A DNA stretch of 64,000 bases from Mesorhizobium sp. M7A.F.Ca.US.008.03.1.1 (lineage in GTDB: Bacteria > Pseudomonadota > Alphaproteobacteria > Rhizobiales > Rhizobiaceae), in assembly GCF_003997495.1 (NCBI RefSeq), contig NZ_RZRU01000007.1, forward strand, positions 62,001 through 126,000. The letters are read 5' to 3'. The position numbers were made by a program, and so were the translations under genes. Shown here one piece after another: positions 1 through 8,850 of the stretch (positions are counted from its first letter, which is position 1; every line of letters starts with the position of its first letter). Under the pieces are notes generated by a model. That model searched no databases. It was given only the letters and a program-made list of their open reading frames with translations, and had not been told where the DNA came from.

Positions 1-384
1 ACAAAGGAAGATACACTTGCAACTGGCAAGGTCGTCAGGAATTACCGAGTAGACGTTGGGTTAGAGGCAGACTTCGCCCAACTGAATTCCCGCCTGCATG
101 TCGCGTCTGTTCTCGATTTGCGGTCAGCACATCCGCAATTGGCGCAGGCAGCGCTTAAGGCGGTTGTTCTTGACCGAGCAGCCGCATCATATGACGGGAA
201 CATCCACAAGATTGGTGTCTACGCCGTCGCGCCTGCGCGCCGGCAGGAAGTTATAGACAATATCACGCTATTGGAGCGCTATTCAGACGATCTTGTTAAC
301 TGGGAAGACCCTAGCGACCAACGCGGCCTGAAGAAGATATTTTTCGACGCCTACAATTCACATGTCGATGGACATTCAAACTGA
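1..384 (+). CDS. Hypothetical protein, C-terminal part (5' end outside window)
   Basis: The reading frame is open from the first base of the window and ends with TGA at 382-384, so this is the last ~127 codons of a gene that starts upstream. An internal TTG at 118 could be read as a start, but the open upstream frame makes a partial gene more likely. The fragment is soluble-looking with mixed charge and no membrane segment. I do not recognise the family. Its final codons (Ser-Asn-stop) lie inside the 12-bp motif TTCAAACTGACC, which recurs at 1607-1618 where it also ends another ORF. The natural C-terminus may therefore have been replaced by insertion of the adjacent mobile segment. Confidence 0.6.
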   Translation, partial: TKEDTLATGKVVRNYRVDVGLEADFAQLNSRLHVASVLDLRSAHPQLAQAALKAVVLDRAAASYDGNIHKIGVYAVAPARRQEVIDNITLLERYSDDLVNWEDPSDQRGLKKIFFDAYNSHVDGHSN

Positions 385-386
385 CC
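375..386 (+). repeat. 12-bp motif copy 1, provides stop codon
   Basis: TTCAAACTGACC. The TGA inside it (382-384) terminates the partial gene at the left edge. An identical copy in the same orientation lies at 1607-1618. Confidence 0.7.
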
Positions 387-409
387 TATATGCTTGACCG
401 ATGAGAGCG

Positions 410-431
410 CATGCCCTATATTGAGGGCATG
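410..431 (+). promoter_or_regulatory. Inverted repeat over the transposase start
   Basis: CATGCCC (410-416) and GGGCATG (425-431) form a perfect 7-bp stem with an 8-nt loop. Both arms hold an in-frame ATG (411 and 429) of the transposase gene. In RNA it would sequester the initiation codon; as DNA it could be an operator. Either would be consistent with low transposase expression, but that role is inferred. Confidence 0.5.
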
Positions 432-1307
432 AACAAGCTTGACAACAAGACCCGCGCCCAAATCCTGCACCTTCTTTGCGAAGGGCAGTCCATCCGTGCC
501 ATAACGCGCGTTATGGGCATGAGCAAAAACACGGTCGCCAAGCTTCTGTCGGATGCAGGCGCGGTTTGTGCGCAATATCAGGATGAAACCCTTCGCAACC
601 TCACCAGCCGTCGCATTCAGGTGGACGAAATTTGGAGTTTCACTTACGCGAAGCAGAAGAACGTTGCGACAGCGGCAGCCGCCCCGGAATGGGCGGGTGA
701 CACATGGACCTGGACTGCCATAGACGCCGACACCAAGCTTGTCATGTCGTGGCTGGTCGGCGGGCGCGATAGTGAATATGCAATGGGCTTCATGGACGAT
801 CTGGCGAAGCGCCTTGCCAATCGCGTCCAGCTTACCAGCGACGGCCACAAGGCCTATCTAGAGGCTGTTGAGGGCGCATTCGGCGGGGATATCGATTACG
901 CCATGCTGGTAAAGATTTACGGCAACTCGCCAGAGTCCGCAAAGGGCCGCTACAGCCCCGCTGGCTATATCAGTTCCCGCAAATTGAAGGTCGAAGGAAA
1001 CCCCGACAGGAAGCACGTCAGCACGTCGTTTGCCGAGCGGCAGAACCTGACCATGCGGATGCACATGCGCCGCTTCACGCGTCTGACCAATGGCTTTTCC
1101 AAGAAGGTGGAGGCTCACGCCAACGCCGTGGCACTTCACTTCATGTACTACAATTTTGTTCGCATCCATGCCACATTGCGCATGACGCCTGCGATGTCCG
1201 CAGGCGTGACCGGCAAGCTTTGGGAGGTCGACGACATCGTTGCGCTGATCGAAGCGAAGGAAGCCGAAAAGCCGCTGGTGCGCGGGCCTTACAAGAAGCA
1301 TGGATGA
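429..1307 (+). CDS. IS1-family DDE transposase
   Basis: 292 residues if started at ATG 429 (six more from ATG 411). An N-terminal helix-turn-helix of the resolvase/IS1 kind spans roughly residues 20-42 (motif [20 protein letters not shown]). The catalytic domain follows, with candidate DDE residues Asp66 (VDEIW), Asp138 (TSDGHK) and Glu203 ([10 protein letters not shown]). The last motif, with the following [13 protein letters not shown], is very characteristic of single-ORF IS1-like transposases in alphaproteobacteria. The N-terminal zinc-binding region of classical IS1 InsA is not seen. The stop codon is followed with no gap by the next ORF, so both are probably on one message. The frame is intact and catalytic residues are present, so the enzyme may be active. 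Confidence 0.9.
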   Translation: MNKLDNKTRAQILHLLCEGQSIRAITRVMGMSKNTVAKLLSDAGAVCAQYQDETLRNLTSRRIQVDEIWSFTYAKQKNVATAAAAPEWAGDTWTWTAIDADTKLVMSWLVGGRDSEYAMGFMDDLAKRLANRVQLTSDGHKAYLEAVEGAFGGDIDYAMLVKIYGNSPESAKGRYSPAGYISSRKLKVEGNPDRKHVSTSFAERQNLTMRMHMRRFTRLTNGFSKKVEAHANAVALHFMYYNFVRIHATLRMTPAMSAGVTGKLWEVDDIVALIEAKEAEKPLVRGPYKKHG

Positions 1308-1616
1308 ATGGACATCGCGGCAAGACTTACCCAAGAGACGCGCGAGTGCTTGGAACGCATTACGTCCCTTTCGTGGGATGTTCATGCGGCGGCTATCAGG
1401 CGGCGCTCGCCCCGGCCGGCAGGCGATACATACGGCTTCTCGGATGACGGCGTTTACTTCGACGTGGGAGACAGCGCTGAATGGCTCGATAAGCCAGAAG
1501 GGGACATACTTCTCAAAGCTTTTGTCGTCGCATTTCCTCAGCCATCCGACGATGAAGGCATTCGCGAAGAGCAGTCCGCAATACTGAAGCGCCCAGATAC
1601 CAGAATTTCAAACTGA
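1308..1616 (+). CDS. Small hypothetical protein coupled to the transposase
   Basis: 102 codons whose ATG (1308) begins on the base after the transposase TGA, which implies translational coupling. The product is acidic and soluble-looking with no signal peptide or membrane helix, and I do not recognise a family. Its stop codon lies within the second copy of TTCAAACTGACC, so it ends in Ser-Asn like the unrelated partial gene at the left edge. It could be an accessory protein of the element or a captured passenger gene. The alternative that it is spurious is less likely, given the exact abutment and the intact frame. Confidence 0.55.
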   Translation: MDIAARLTQETRECLERITSLSWDVHAAAIRRRSPRPAGDTYGFSDDGVYFDVGDSAEWLDKPEGDILLKAFVVAFPQPSDDEGIREEQSAILKRPDTRISN

Positions 1617-1618
1617 CC
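1607..1618 (+). repeat. 12-bp motif copy 2, provides stop codon
   Basis: TTCAAACTGACC, identical to 375-386 and in the same orientation. Its TGA (1614-1616) ends the 102-codon ORF. It lies at the junction with the chromosomal GGDEF-EAL gene. Confidence 0.7.
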
Positions 1619-1634
1619 CACTACCCGGCCGTAC

Positions 1635-3701
1635 CTACGCCAGGCTTCCTTGCAGCACCGTCAGCTTGGCCTTCTTGGGCATGCGGGCGGTCAGCCATTC
1701 CAGTGCCTTGTCGTGCGGCATCGGGAAGGCGATGGAGTAGCCCTGCACCTGGTCGCAGCCGATCGCCATCAGGGAATCGAGCTCGGCCTCGGTTTCGGCA
1801 CCCTCTGCGACGATCGAGATGCCAAGGCCGCGCGCCAGCTCGGTGATGGCGCGCACGATCTTCGAGTTGTCGCCATTCTCATGGATGTTCTGGACGAAGC
1901 GGCGATCGATCTTCAGCCGGTCGATCTCGTTCGGGTTGACATGGCTGAGCGAAGCATAGCCGGTGCCAAAATCATCGAGTTCGAGATGGACGCCGGCTGC
2001 CCTGATGTGGCGCAGCTTGGCCGCGATGCCCGTCTTCTCGTCGTCGAGGATGACGGATTCTACGATTTCCAGCGACAGTTTCTGCGGCGGCAGCCCGGCC
2101 TTTTCAAGCGTCTCGAACAAGAACGCATCGAAATCGTGCTCTCGCAGCTCGGTGCCGGAAACATTGACGGCAAGCCGCCCGAAGGCAATGCCGGCGCGAT
2201 TCCATTCGGCCGCCTCGTTGATCGCCTTGGTGATGACGATGCGGCCGATCTCGGGCATGAAGCCGCATTTCTCGGCGACCGGAATGAACTCGCCGGGTGG
2301 GATCATGCCGCGCTCCGCATGGTTCCAGCGCACCAGCGCCTCGATGCCGCTGATCGTGCCGTTGGTCAGCGATACCTGCGGCTGGAAATAGACCTGGAAC
2401 GCCCGCTCCGCGATGGCGACCTTGATGTCGTGCTCGAGCTGCTTGCGATAGTCGAGTTCGCGGCGCAGCTCCTCGGAGAAGAAGGAGAAGTTGCCGCCGC
2501 CAAGCTTCTTGGCGGAGTAAAGCGCCAGATCGGCGTGGACCAGCAGATCCTGCGCATTGTCGGCGTCGATCGGATAGACCGCGATGCCGGCGCTGGCACC
2601 TGGGAGAATGGTCGTGCCCTGGAAGACGATCGGCTCGTTGATGTGTGCCAGGATGCGCCGCGCCAGCATGTTGATGTCTTCGGTGCCGCCGGCGCCGCCG
2701 AGAATCATGACGAACTCGTCGCCCCCCAGGCGCACGCACAGATCCGACGCCCGGCAGGAATCGCGCATGCGCTGTGCCGTGACGACCAGCACATAGTCGC
2801 CGGCGGCGTGGCCGAGCGTATCGTTGATCTGCTTGAATCGGTCGAGGTCGAGCTGGACGACCGCAAGGCGTTCGCGACGCCGGTGCGTGCCCTTGATCAG
2901 CGTGTCGAAATGATCGGTCAGGAACGTGCGGTTGTGCAGGCCGGTGAGGCCGTCATGCACCGCGATGAAGGCCATGGAATTACGGGCATCGATCAGCTCA
3001 TGCGTCTTGCGCAGGATGGCGTTCGACATCGGCCTGAAGATGAACAGCGCCACCAGTATGATGACGCCGATTGTGGCGTAGAACAGCGTGCGATGGAGAG
3101 CGAGCAGCTTCTCGGAACGTTCGTCGGCATCGGCAGTGATGCGCTGGCCGAGCGCGGCGTAGCCCGACAAGGTCGCATTGGCGACCGAGGCATCGAGATT
3201 GACGCGCTCGTCGCCGCCCTTGTAGCCGCCATTGCCTGTGAATTGCGATTCATAGGCCGAGATCAGGCGGTCGCCATTGGCGATCAGCCCGACCGAGAAA
3301 TAGTCGAGGTGGAACGGCTTGGCGAAAAGGACGCTTTCGATCGACTTCGGGTCAAGCTTGGCCGGCGATTGCGGATCGGCTCCCGTCTGATCGAGCAGCA
3401 GGTCGTAGTTCGTCTCGAACTCCGCCGTTGCCTGCTTGAGCGCGCTGACCAGCGCCGGTTGCTTGTCGCGTGAACCGGCACCCGTTGCACTGGCAAGGAA
3501 GACGATGCGCTGCGACAGCGTCTTTTGTGTACTGACGATGTCGAGCAAGGTGTGATTGTGCTGTTGGGTGGCCATCATCTGCTGCAGCAGGATGAAGGAG
3601 GCAATCACCATGGCCGCAATGATCAGCAGGGCCAGCCAATAGCCAGCCTTGATCAGCAGTATGAGCTTGCCTGAAACGGTTTGCACCGGCTGCTGCGACA
3701 T
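1635..3701 (-). CDS. Membrane-bound GGDEF-EAL c-di-GMP enzyme
   Basis: 688 residues. Two membrane helices (about residues 14-38 and 205-223) flank a ~165-residue, mostly helical periplasmic domain resembling the sensor part of PilJ/NarX-type receptors. The diguanylate cyclase domain (about 245-405) keeps the intact GGDEF motif at 326-330 and an RxxD inhibitory site (Arg317-Asp320) exactly five residues before it. The EAL domain (about 425-670) keeps EALVRW at 454-459, DDFGTGY and the EGAET loop. By motif, both synthesis and hydrolysis of c-di-GMP are possible; net activity cannot be read from sequence. It is transcribed away from kbl, and its 3' end abuts the transposase segment without truncation. 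Confidence 0.92.
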   Translation of the reverse strand: MSQQPVQTVSGKLILLIKAGYWLALLIIAAMVIASFILLQQMMATQQHNHTLLDIVSTQKTLSQRIVFLASATGAGSRDKQPALVSALKQATAEFETNYDLLLDQTGADPQSPAKLDPKSIESVLFAKPFHLDYFSVGLIANGDRLISAYESQFTGNGGYKGGDERVNLDASVANATLSGYAALGQRITADADERSEKLLALHRTLFYATIGVIILVALFIFRPMSNAILRKTHELIDARNSMAFIAVHDGLTGLHNRTFLTDHFDTLIKGTHRRRERLAVVQLDLDRFKQINDTLGHAAGDYVLVVTAQRMRDSCRASDLCVRLGGDEFVMILGGAGGTEDINMLARRILAHINEPIVFQGTTILPGASAGIAVYPIDADNAQDLLVHADLALYSAKKLGGGNFSFFSEELRRELDYRKQLEHDIKVAIAERAFQVYFQPQVSLTNGTISGIEALVRWNHAERGMIPPGEFIPVAEKCGFMPEIGRIVITKAINEAAEWNRAGIAFGRLAVNVSGTELREHDFDAFLFETLEKAGLPPQKLSLEIVESVILDDEKTGIAAKLRHIRAAGVHLELDDFGTGYASLSHVNPNEIDRLKIDRRFVQNIHENGDNSKIVRAITELARGLGISIVAEGAETEAELDSLMAIGCDQVQGYSIAFPMPHDKALEWLTARMPKKAKLTVLQGSLA

Positions 3702-4018
3702 TTTCGGGGGCGGCCCTCTCGCCTACGGATTCTTGTATGAGCACCATTGAACTGCAAACGTTAACAGGACTGGAAATCGACGGCTGCCCGGCGAGGGGCA
3801 GCCGTGGAAAGATCGCGAAATGGTTATCGGCTCGTTTAGCGCCGTACCGGCATTTGAGCGGTCATCGGCCAGAACCTTTGTCGTGGCGTCGTTTCTGCGG
3901 CCGCATGATGATCGACATCGGGGCCGCATCGTGCTGCTTGCCACCGGTCCGGTCGTTTTTGCGATGGATTTTTCGCGCGGACGAGACGACAGTCAGCCCA
4001 CATCAAACGAGGCCGACC
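3702..4018. other. Divergent intergenic region between the c-di-GMP gene and kbl
   Basis: About 317 bp. It must contain promoters for both flanking genes. The kbl reading frame stays open back to 3737, but residues encoded before ATG 4019 do not look like the enzyme family, so this part is read as noncoding. No convincing operator or RNA element was recognised. Confidence 0.5.
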
Positions 4019-5206
4019 ATGACCGCAGCATTCCTCTCCCACATCGACAGCGAGCTCGCGGGGCTCAAATCGGCAGGCCTCTACAAGTCGGAGCGGGTGA
4101 TCACTTCGACGCAGTCGGCCGAGATCGAGGTCGGCGGCGACAAGGTGTTGAATTTCTGTGCCAACAACTATCTCGGCCTCGCCGATAGCGCCGGTTTGCG
4201 CAATGCTGCCAAGCAGGCGCTCGACCGCTATGGCTACGGCATGGCATCGGTGCGCTTTATCTGCGGCACACAGGAAGAGCACAAGCAGCTCGAATCCACG
4301 ATTTCCTCTTTCCTCGGCATGGAAGACACCATCCTCTATGGCTCCTGCTTCGATGCGAATGGCGGCCTGTTCGAGACGCTGCTGGGCGAGGAAGACGCCA
4401 TTATCTCGGATGCCTTGAATCATGCCTCGATCATCGATGGCGTGCGGCTGTCGAAGGCCAAACGTTTCCGCTACGCCAACAACGACATGGCCGATCTCGA
4501 GGCGCGCCTGAAGGAAGCCAGGGACTGCCGCTTCCGGTTGATCGCCACCGACGGCGTGTTTTCGATGGATGGCATCATCGCCAATCTCAGGGGTGTCTGC
4601 GACCTCGCCGAGAAATACGACGCCATGGTGATGGTCGACGACAGCCATGCCGTCGGCTTCGTCGGCGAGAACGGCCGCGGCTCGGCCGAGCATTGCGGCG
4701 TCGAGGGCAGGGTCGACATCATCACCGGCACGCTCGGCAAGGCGCTCGGCGGCGCGTCCGGCGGTTACACCTCGGGCAAGAGGCAGGTGGTCGACTGGCT
4801 GCGTCAGCGCTCGCGGCCTTATCTCTTTTCCAACACGCTGATGCCGGCGATCGCCGGCGCTTCGATCAAGGTGTTCGAACTGGTCCGCAACGGCGATGCC
4901 TTGCGCCAGCGCCTCTATTCCAATGCGGCGCGGTTCCGGTCGCAGATGGGCAAGCTCGGCTTCACGCTGGCTGGCGCCGACCATCCGATCATTCCAGTGA
5001 TGCTGGGCGACGCGACGCTGGCGCAGGAGATGGCGGCACGCATGCTGAAACGCGGCATCTATGTCATCGGCTTCTCCTTCCCGGTGGTGCCGAAGGGCCA
5101 GGCGCGTATCCGCACGCAGATGTCGGCTGCGCATTCCAGCGCCGACATCGACCGCGCGGTGGAAGCGTTTGCCGCCGTCGGGCGCGAACTCGGGGTCATT
5201 TCCTGA
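4019..5206 (+). CDS. kbl: 2-amino-3-ketobutyrate CoA ligase (glycine C-acetyltransferase)
   Basis: 395 residues, the usual length. It is a PLP-dependent alpha-oxoamine synthase that cleaves 2-amino-3-ketobutyrate with CoA to glycine and acetyl-CoA, the second step of threonine degradation. The PLP lysine lies in GTLGKALGG; the [10 protein letters not shown] segment and the FCANNYLGL start are family hallmarks. ATG 4019 was chosen because the conserved N-terminus begins there ([20 protein letters not shown]) and a purine-rich ACGAGG precedes it, although the frame is open further upstream. tdh follows 52 bp downstream in the same direction, so the two form an operon. Confidence 0.95.
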   Translation: MTAAFLSHIDSELAGLKSAGLYKSERVITSTQSAEIEVGGDKVLNFCANNYLGLADSAGLRNAAKQALDRYGYGMASVRFICGTQEEHKQLESTISSFLGMEDTILYGSCFDANGGLFETLLGEEDAIISDALNHASIIDGVRLSKAKRFRYANNDMADLEARLKEARDCRFRLIATDGVFSMDGIIANLRGVCDLAEKYDAMVMVDDSHAVGFVGENGRGSAEHCGVEGRVDIITGTLGKALGGASGGYTSGKRQVVDWLRQRSRPYLFSNTLMPAIAGASIKVFELVRNGDALRQRLYSNAARFRSQMGKLGFTLAGADHPIIPVMLGDATLAQEMAARMLKRGIYVIGFSFPVVPKGQARIRTQMSAAHSSADIDRAVEAFAAVGRELGVIS

Positions 5207-5258
5207 AAGGCCGGAATCGAAAAGCGATTCCGGATCAAGAGATTCAAGGGACAAAAGC

Positions 5259-6293
5259 ATGTCGAACATGATGAAGGCGCTGGTGAAGGCCAAGGCCGAA
5301 CCGGGCATCTGGATGGAAGAGGTGCCGGTGCCGGAAATCGGCCCTAACGACGTGCTGATCAAGATCAAGAAGACGGCGATCTGCGGCACCGACGTGCATA
5401 TCTACAATTGGGACCAGTGGGCGCAAAAGACGGTGCCGGTGCCGATGGTCACCGGCCATGAATTTGTCGGCACGGTCGCCGATTTCGGCGCTGCGGTGAC
5501 GGAATACAAGGTCGGCCAGCGCGTGTCGGGCGAGGGCCACATCGTCTGCGGTCATTGCCGCAACTGTCGCGCCGGGCGAGGGCATCTGTGCCGCAACACG
5601 CTCGGCGTCGGCGTCAACCGTCCCGGCGCTTTCGGCGAATATCTGGCGATCCCGCAGCACAATGTCGTGCCGATCCCCGATGACGTGCCGGACGAGATCG
5701 CCGCGATCTTCGATCCGCTCGGTAATGCCGTGCACACGGCACTCTCCTTTGATCTGGTCGGCGAAGATGTGCTGGTCACCGGCGCCGGGCCGATCGGCAT
5801 CATGGGCGCGCTCGTCGCGCAATGCGTCGGCGCGCGAAAAGTCGTCATCACCGACATCAACCCGGTGCGGCTGGCGCTGGCGAAAAAGCTCGGTGTCCAG
5901 CATGTCGTCGACGCCTCGAAGGAAAAGCTGCGCGACGTCATGCCGGTGCTCGGCATGACCGAGGGTTTCGACGTCGGGCTCGAAATGTCGGGCGCGGCCC
6001 CCGCCTTCCGCGACATGATCGACACGATGAACAATGGCGGCAAGATCGCCATTCTGGGCATCGCGCCGACCGGCTTCGAGATCGACTGGAACAAGGTCAT
6101 CTTCAAGATGCTGCATCTCAAAGGCATCTACGGCCGCGAGATGTTCGAAACCTGGTACAAGATGATCGCGCTTGTGCAAGGCCCGCTCGATGTCTCCGGC
6201 CTGATCACGCACCGCATCGGCATCGACGACTTCCAGGCCGGCTTCGATGCAATGCGCAGCGGCAGTTCCGGCAAGGTGGTGATGGACTGGTAG
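5259..6293 (+). CDS. tdh: L-threonine 3-dehydrogenase
   Basis: 344 residues, a zinc-dependent medium-chain dehydrogenase. It oxidises L-threonine to 2-amino-3-ketobutyrate with NAD+, feeding Kbl. Visible features are the catalytic-zinc Cys in [18 protein letters not shown], the structural-zinc cluster in the [15 protein letters not shown] segment, and the Rossmann motif [13 protein letters not shown] 5259 with AAGGGA upstream is preferred; Met4 or Met5 are possible alternatives. It is the second gene of the kbl-tdh operon and ends 8 bp from the convergent downstream gene. Confidence 0.96.
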   Translation: MSNMMKALVKAKAEPGIWMEEVPVPEIGPNDVLIKIKKTAICGTDVHIYNWDQWAQKTVPVPMVTGHEFVGTVADFGAAVTEYKVGQRVSGEGHIVCGHCRNCRAGRGHLCRNTLGVGVNRPGAFGEYLAIPQHNVVPIPDDVPDEIAAIFDPLGNAVHTALSFDLVGEDVLVTGAGPIGIMGALVAQCVGARKVVITDINPVRLALAKKLGVQHVVDASKEKLRDVMPVLGMTEGFDVGLEMSGAAPAFRDMIDTMNNGGKIAILGIAPTGFEIDWNKVIFKMLHLKGIYGREMFETWYKMIALVQGPLDVSGLITHRIGIDDFQAGFDAMRSGSSGKVVMDW

Positions 6294-6301
6294 ACGCCGC
6301 C

Positions 6302-6808
6302 CTACCGCAGAATTCTGTTTTTCATCAGCCATTTCGCGGAGCGGGGCCACGCGTAGTTCGCACCCATGCGAAGATCGGTAAACCCCTCCGAAACATGTCT
6401 CCCGGTTTCGGCGTCAAGGATGCGAATGAACATAGTATGTTCTGTTCGGTTGACGCGCGTTACGACGCCAAGCAAGGCAAGCGACGCGCCGTGCTCCTTG
6501 GCGATCGGGCCTTCACAACCAGCGCAGTTGCGCAATCCGTGCGGCGCAGCAGCCTTTGTATCTCTCGCCGGCACATCAATTACTGTAAAACGCCCGGACT
6601 GGGAGAGCATGTCCCTCGCAACTTGTGCCGATTCGGACAGATAGCGCCTGTCATATTCATCCGGGGGAATTATTCCCGCCCCGGCGCTCTTGTCCTCCAA
6701 TTCGAAAGGGAACACTTCGATCGACATCGGCTTTGCCTGCTGCGCCTGCGCAAATGTGCAGGTGCCTACAAGCAGCGTCATCAGGACAGTTAATGTGCGA
6801 ATGCTCAT
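6302..6808 (-). CDS. Secreted protein of the DUF2380/DUF3280 type, unknown function
   Basis: 168 residues from ATG 6808, which has a perfect GGAGGA ribosome site a few bases upstream. The N-terminus is a Sec signal peptide (MSIRTLTVLMTLLVGTCTFA, then QAQQA), so the product is periplasmic. The mature part starts with the pattern hVFPFELEDKS..G, and the rest resembles small periplasmic proteins annotated as DUF2380 or DUF3280; that assignment is from memory of the pattern. A CxxC-like pair (NCAGCEG) is present. It is convergent with tdh with an 8-bp gap, so there is no shared promoter. Function unknown. Confidence 0.8.
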   Translation of the reverse strand: MSIRTLTVLMTLLVGTCTFAQAQQAKPMSIEVFPFELEDKSAGAGIIPPDEYDRRYLSESAQVARDMLSQSGRFTVIDVPARDTKAAAPHGLRNCAGCEGPIAKEHGASLALLGVVTRVNRTEHTMFIRILDAETGRHVSEGFTDLRMGANYAWPRSAKWLMKNRILR

Positions 6809-6962
6809 CGTAGTCCTCCCGTCGGTGTGATGGGCATTATACGCGGCCTGACAACGCAAATCACGATCAAATCGAAACCAATGCTATGCTTTGGCTGTGG
6901 TGGGAACTCCCACGCAGTCTCGCTCGAACTCCGTCGTTCAGAGTGATTGGCCTGATCTTGGG

Positions 6963-7406
6963 CTAACCCTTGCTCGGGACCAGACTGGTCTCCAATGCAG
7001 CCAGTCCGCTGGCGATCGCCGTGCGCTCTTCAGCGCTGAGCCCTGCCAGCAAATCCCGTTCGAACGCCTTCGTCAGCGGCACCATCTCGCGATAGGCGGC
7101 AAGCCCCGTTCCGGTCAGCGTCAGATGTTCGATACGGCGGTCTTTTTCGTCCGGTTTTCGCGTCAGCCAGCGACGCCGTTCGAGCTCGGCGACAGCGCGC
7201 GAAACCTTTGTCTTGTGCATGGCCGATTGTTCGCCCAGCGCCGTCGCCGTCATCGTGCCGTGCTGTCCGAGCCCGGCCAGCGTGCGCCATTCGGGACGCG
7301 TGAGGCCGTGACGATCCTTGTATATCCTCGAGAATTCCCGGCTGACCGCATCGGCAAGACGATAGAGCCGGTAGGGCAGGAAGGTTTCCAGTTCAAGGAT
7401 TTCCAT
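6963..7406 (-). CDS. MarR-family regulator, probable regulator of the homogentisate operon
   Basis: 147 residues, normal MarR length. A winged helix lies in the middle (GQHGTMTATALGEQSAMHKT, then KVSRAVAELERRRWLTRKPD with the wing EKDRRIEHLTLTG). It begins 120 bp from hmgA on the opposite strand, and an 18-bp palindrome sits in the gap. Divergent MarR regulators commonly repress the adjacent catabolic operon and respond to a pathway intermediate, so homogentisate or a related aromatic acid is a likely ligand (inference). Start ATG 7406 fits the family N-terminus. Confidence 0.88.
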   Translation of the reverse strand: MEILELETFLPYRLYRLADAVSREFSRIYKDRHGLTRPEWRTLAGLGQHGTMTATALGEQSAMHKTKVSRAVAELERRRWLTRKPDEKDRRIEHLTLTGTGLAAYREMVPLTKAFERDLLAGLSAEERTAIASGLAALETSLVPSKG

Positions 7407-7453
7407 GGTTCCGTACCGGCTAGGCGTCAGAGAATTGATAGTTACATTTTAGA

Positions 7454-7471
7454 TGGTTACAAATGAAACCA
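7454..7471. promoter_or_regulatory. Palindromic operator candidate between marR and hmgA
   Basis: TGGTTACAAATGAAACCA reads as TGGTTnCAnnTGnAACCA, an inverted repeat with only the central positions unpaired. Size and position, between divergent start codons at 7406 and 7527, fit a MarR dimer site. A partial second GTTAC lies just upstream at 7441-7445. Confidence 0.6.
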
Positions 7472-7526
7472 GTTTGGTCAATATCAGAGCGCGCTAGGAC
7501 GCGCTGATTGGATCAGGGAGGAAGCG

Positions 7527-8840
7527 ATGGCCTTTTCCTACATGCCGGGTTTCGGCAACGACTTTGAAACCGAGACGCTGCTCGGCTCGCTGCCGCAAGG
7601 GCGGAACTCGCCGCAACGACCGGCCTACGGCCTCTATGCCGAGCAGCTTTCGGGCTCGCCCTTCACCGCGCCGCGCGGTACCAATGAGCGCTCCTGGCTC
7701 TACCGGATCCGGGCGAGCGTCAAGCACACCGGCCGCTTCAAGCCGGCGAATTATCCCTTGTGGAAGAGCGCGCCCAATGTAGGCGATCATGAATTGGCGC
7801 TTGGCCAGTATCGCTGGAATCCAGTGCCGATGCCGAAGGAGCCGACCGATTTCATCGCCGGCATGCGCAGCATCACTACGGCCGGCGACGTGCTCGGGCA
7901 GACGGGCATGGCCGCCCATGTCTATGTCGCCAATCGTTCGATGGTCGACGATCATTTCTTCAACGCCGACGGTGAGTTGCTGATCGTGCCGCAGGTCGGC
8001 GCTCTGCGCTTCGTCACCGAGATGGGCGTCATCGAGCTCAGACCCGGCGAGATCGCGGTGCTGCCACGTGGTCTGGTCTTCAAGGTCGAGTTGGTCGGCA
8101 AGGAAGTCCGCGGCTATGTCTGCGAAAACTACGGCGCCAAGCTGACGCTGCCCGACCGTGGCCCGATCGGCGCCAACTGCCTGGCCAACCCGCGCGATTT
8201 CAAGACGCCTTGCGCCTGGTTCGAGGAGAAGGAAACGCCGTGCCGGCTGACGGTGAAATGGTGCGGCAATTTCCATGTCACCGAGATCGGCCATTCGCCG
8301 CTCGATGTCGTTGCCTGGCACGGCAACTACGCGCCCTACAAATATGATCTGGCGACGTTTTCGCCGGTCGGCGCGCTGCTGTTCGACCATCCCGACCCGT
8401 CGATCTTCACGGTGCTGACCGCGCCGAGCGGCGAGGAGGGCACCGCCAACATCGACTTCGTCATCTTCCCGCCGCGCTGGCTGGTGGCCGAAGATACGTT
8501 CCGGCCACCCTGGTACCACCGCAACATCATGAGCGAGTTCATGGGCCTGATCCACGGCCAGTACGACGCCAAGGAAGAAGGCTTTGTGCCCGGCGGCATC
8601 AGCCTGCACAATCTGATGCTGGCCCATGGGCCGGATGCGCCTGGCTTCGAAAAGGCCTCGCGCGCGGACCTGAAACCGGTCAAGCTCGACAACACCATGG
8701 CGTTCATGTTCGAGACCCGATTTCCGCAGATGCTGACCCGCTACGGAGCTGAATTGGAAACCCGGCAGGACAACTACATCGACTGCTGGGCCGACCTCAA
8801 GAAGCGTTTCAACGGCACGCCCGAGGGCGACTGGTCTTGA
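7527..8840 (+). CDS. hmgA: Homogentisate 1,2-dioxygenase
   Basis: 437 residues, typical length. This non-haem Fe(II) dioxygenase opens the homogentisate ring to maleylacetoacetate in tyrosine/phenylalanine catabolism. The iron ligands are readable: His in PPWYHRN, Glu in [10 protein letters not shown] and His in LMLAHGPD. The N-terminus ([12 protein letters not shown]) is classical. A strong AGGGAGGAA ribosome site precedes ATG 7527. It heads an operon with an MBL hydrolase 10 bp downstream and then a FAH-family hydrolase. Confidence 0.97.
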   Translation: MAFSYMPGFGNDFETETLLGSLPQGRNSPQRPAYGLYAEQLSGSPFTAPRGTNERSWLYRIRASVKHTGRFKPANYPLWKSAPNVGDHELALGQYRWNPVPMPKEPTDFIAGMRSITTAGDVLGQTGMAAHVYVANRSMVDDHFFNADGELLIVPQVGALRFVTEMGVIELRPGEIAVLPRGLVFKVELVGKEVRGYVCENYGAKLTLPDRGPIGANCLANPRDFKTPCAWFEEKETPCRLTVKWCGNFHVTEIGHSPLDVVAWHGNYAPYKYDLATFSPVGALLFDHPDPSIFTVLTAPSGEEGTANIDFVIFPPRWLVAEDTFRPPWYHRNIMSEFMGLIHGQYDAKEEGFVPGGISLHNLMLAHGPDAPGFEKASRADLKPVKLDNTMAFMFETRFPQMLTRYGAELETRQDNYIDCWADLKKRFNGTPEGDWS

Positions 8841-8850
8841 GGCTCGTCCG

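Larger units (their letters stand above)
375..1618 (+). mobile_element. IS1-like transposase segment bounded by a directly repeated 12-bp motif
   Basis: The segment contains an IS1-type transposase gene and a directly abutting 102-codon ORF, and has TTCAAACTGACC in the same orientation at 375-386 and 1607-1618. The genes have lower GC and a different codon feel from the flanking c-di-GMP gene. The right edge is only 16 bp from the stop codon of the GGDEF-EAL gene, so the insertion lies in a short intergenic gap. The true ends, terminal inverted repeats and target duplication cannot be fixed, because the left side probably continues out of the window. The boundaries given are the outer motif copies, not proven element ends. 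Confidence 0.5.

Noticed and set aside
1650..3473. 607-codon open frame opposite the GGDEF-EAL gene
   Set aside because: Antisense shadow of a GC-rich gene; the residues show no family pattern, while the other strand has intact GGDEF and EAL motifs.
3737..4018. Extended N-terminus of kbl
   Set aside because: Residues before ATG 4019 are unlike the enzyme family and Arg/Ser-rich; the conserved N-terminus and a ribosome site are at 4019.
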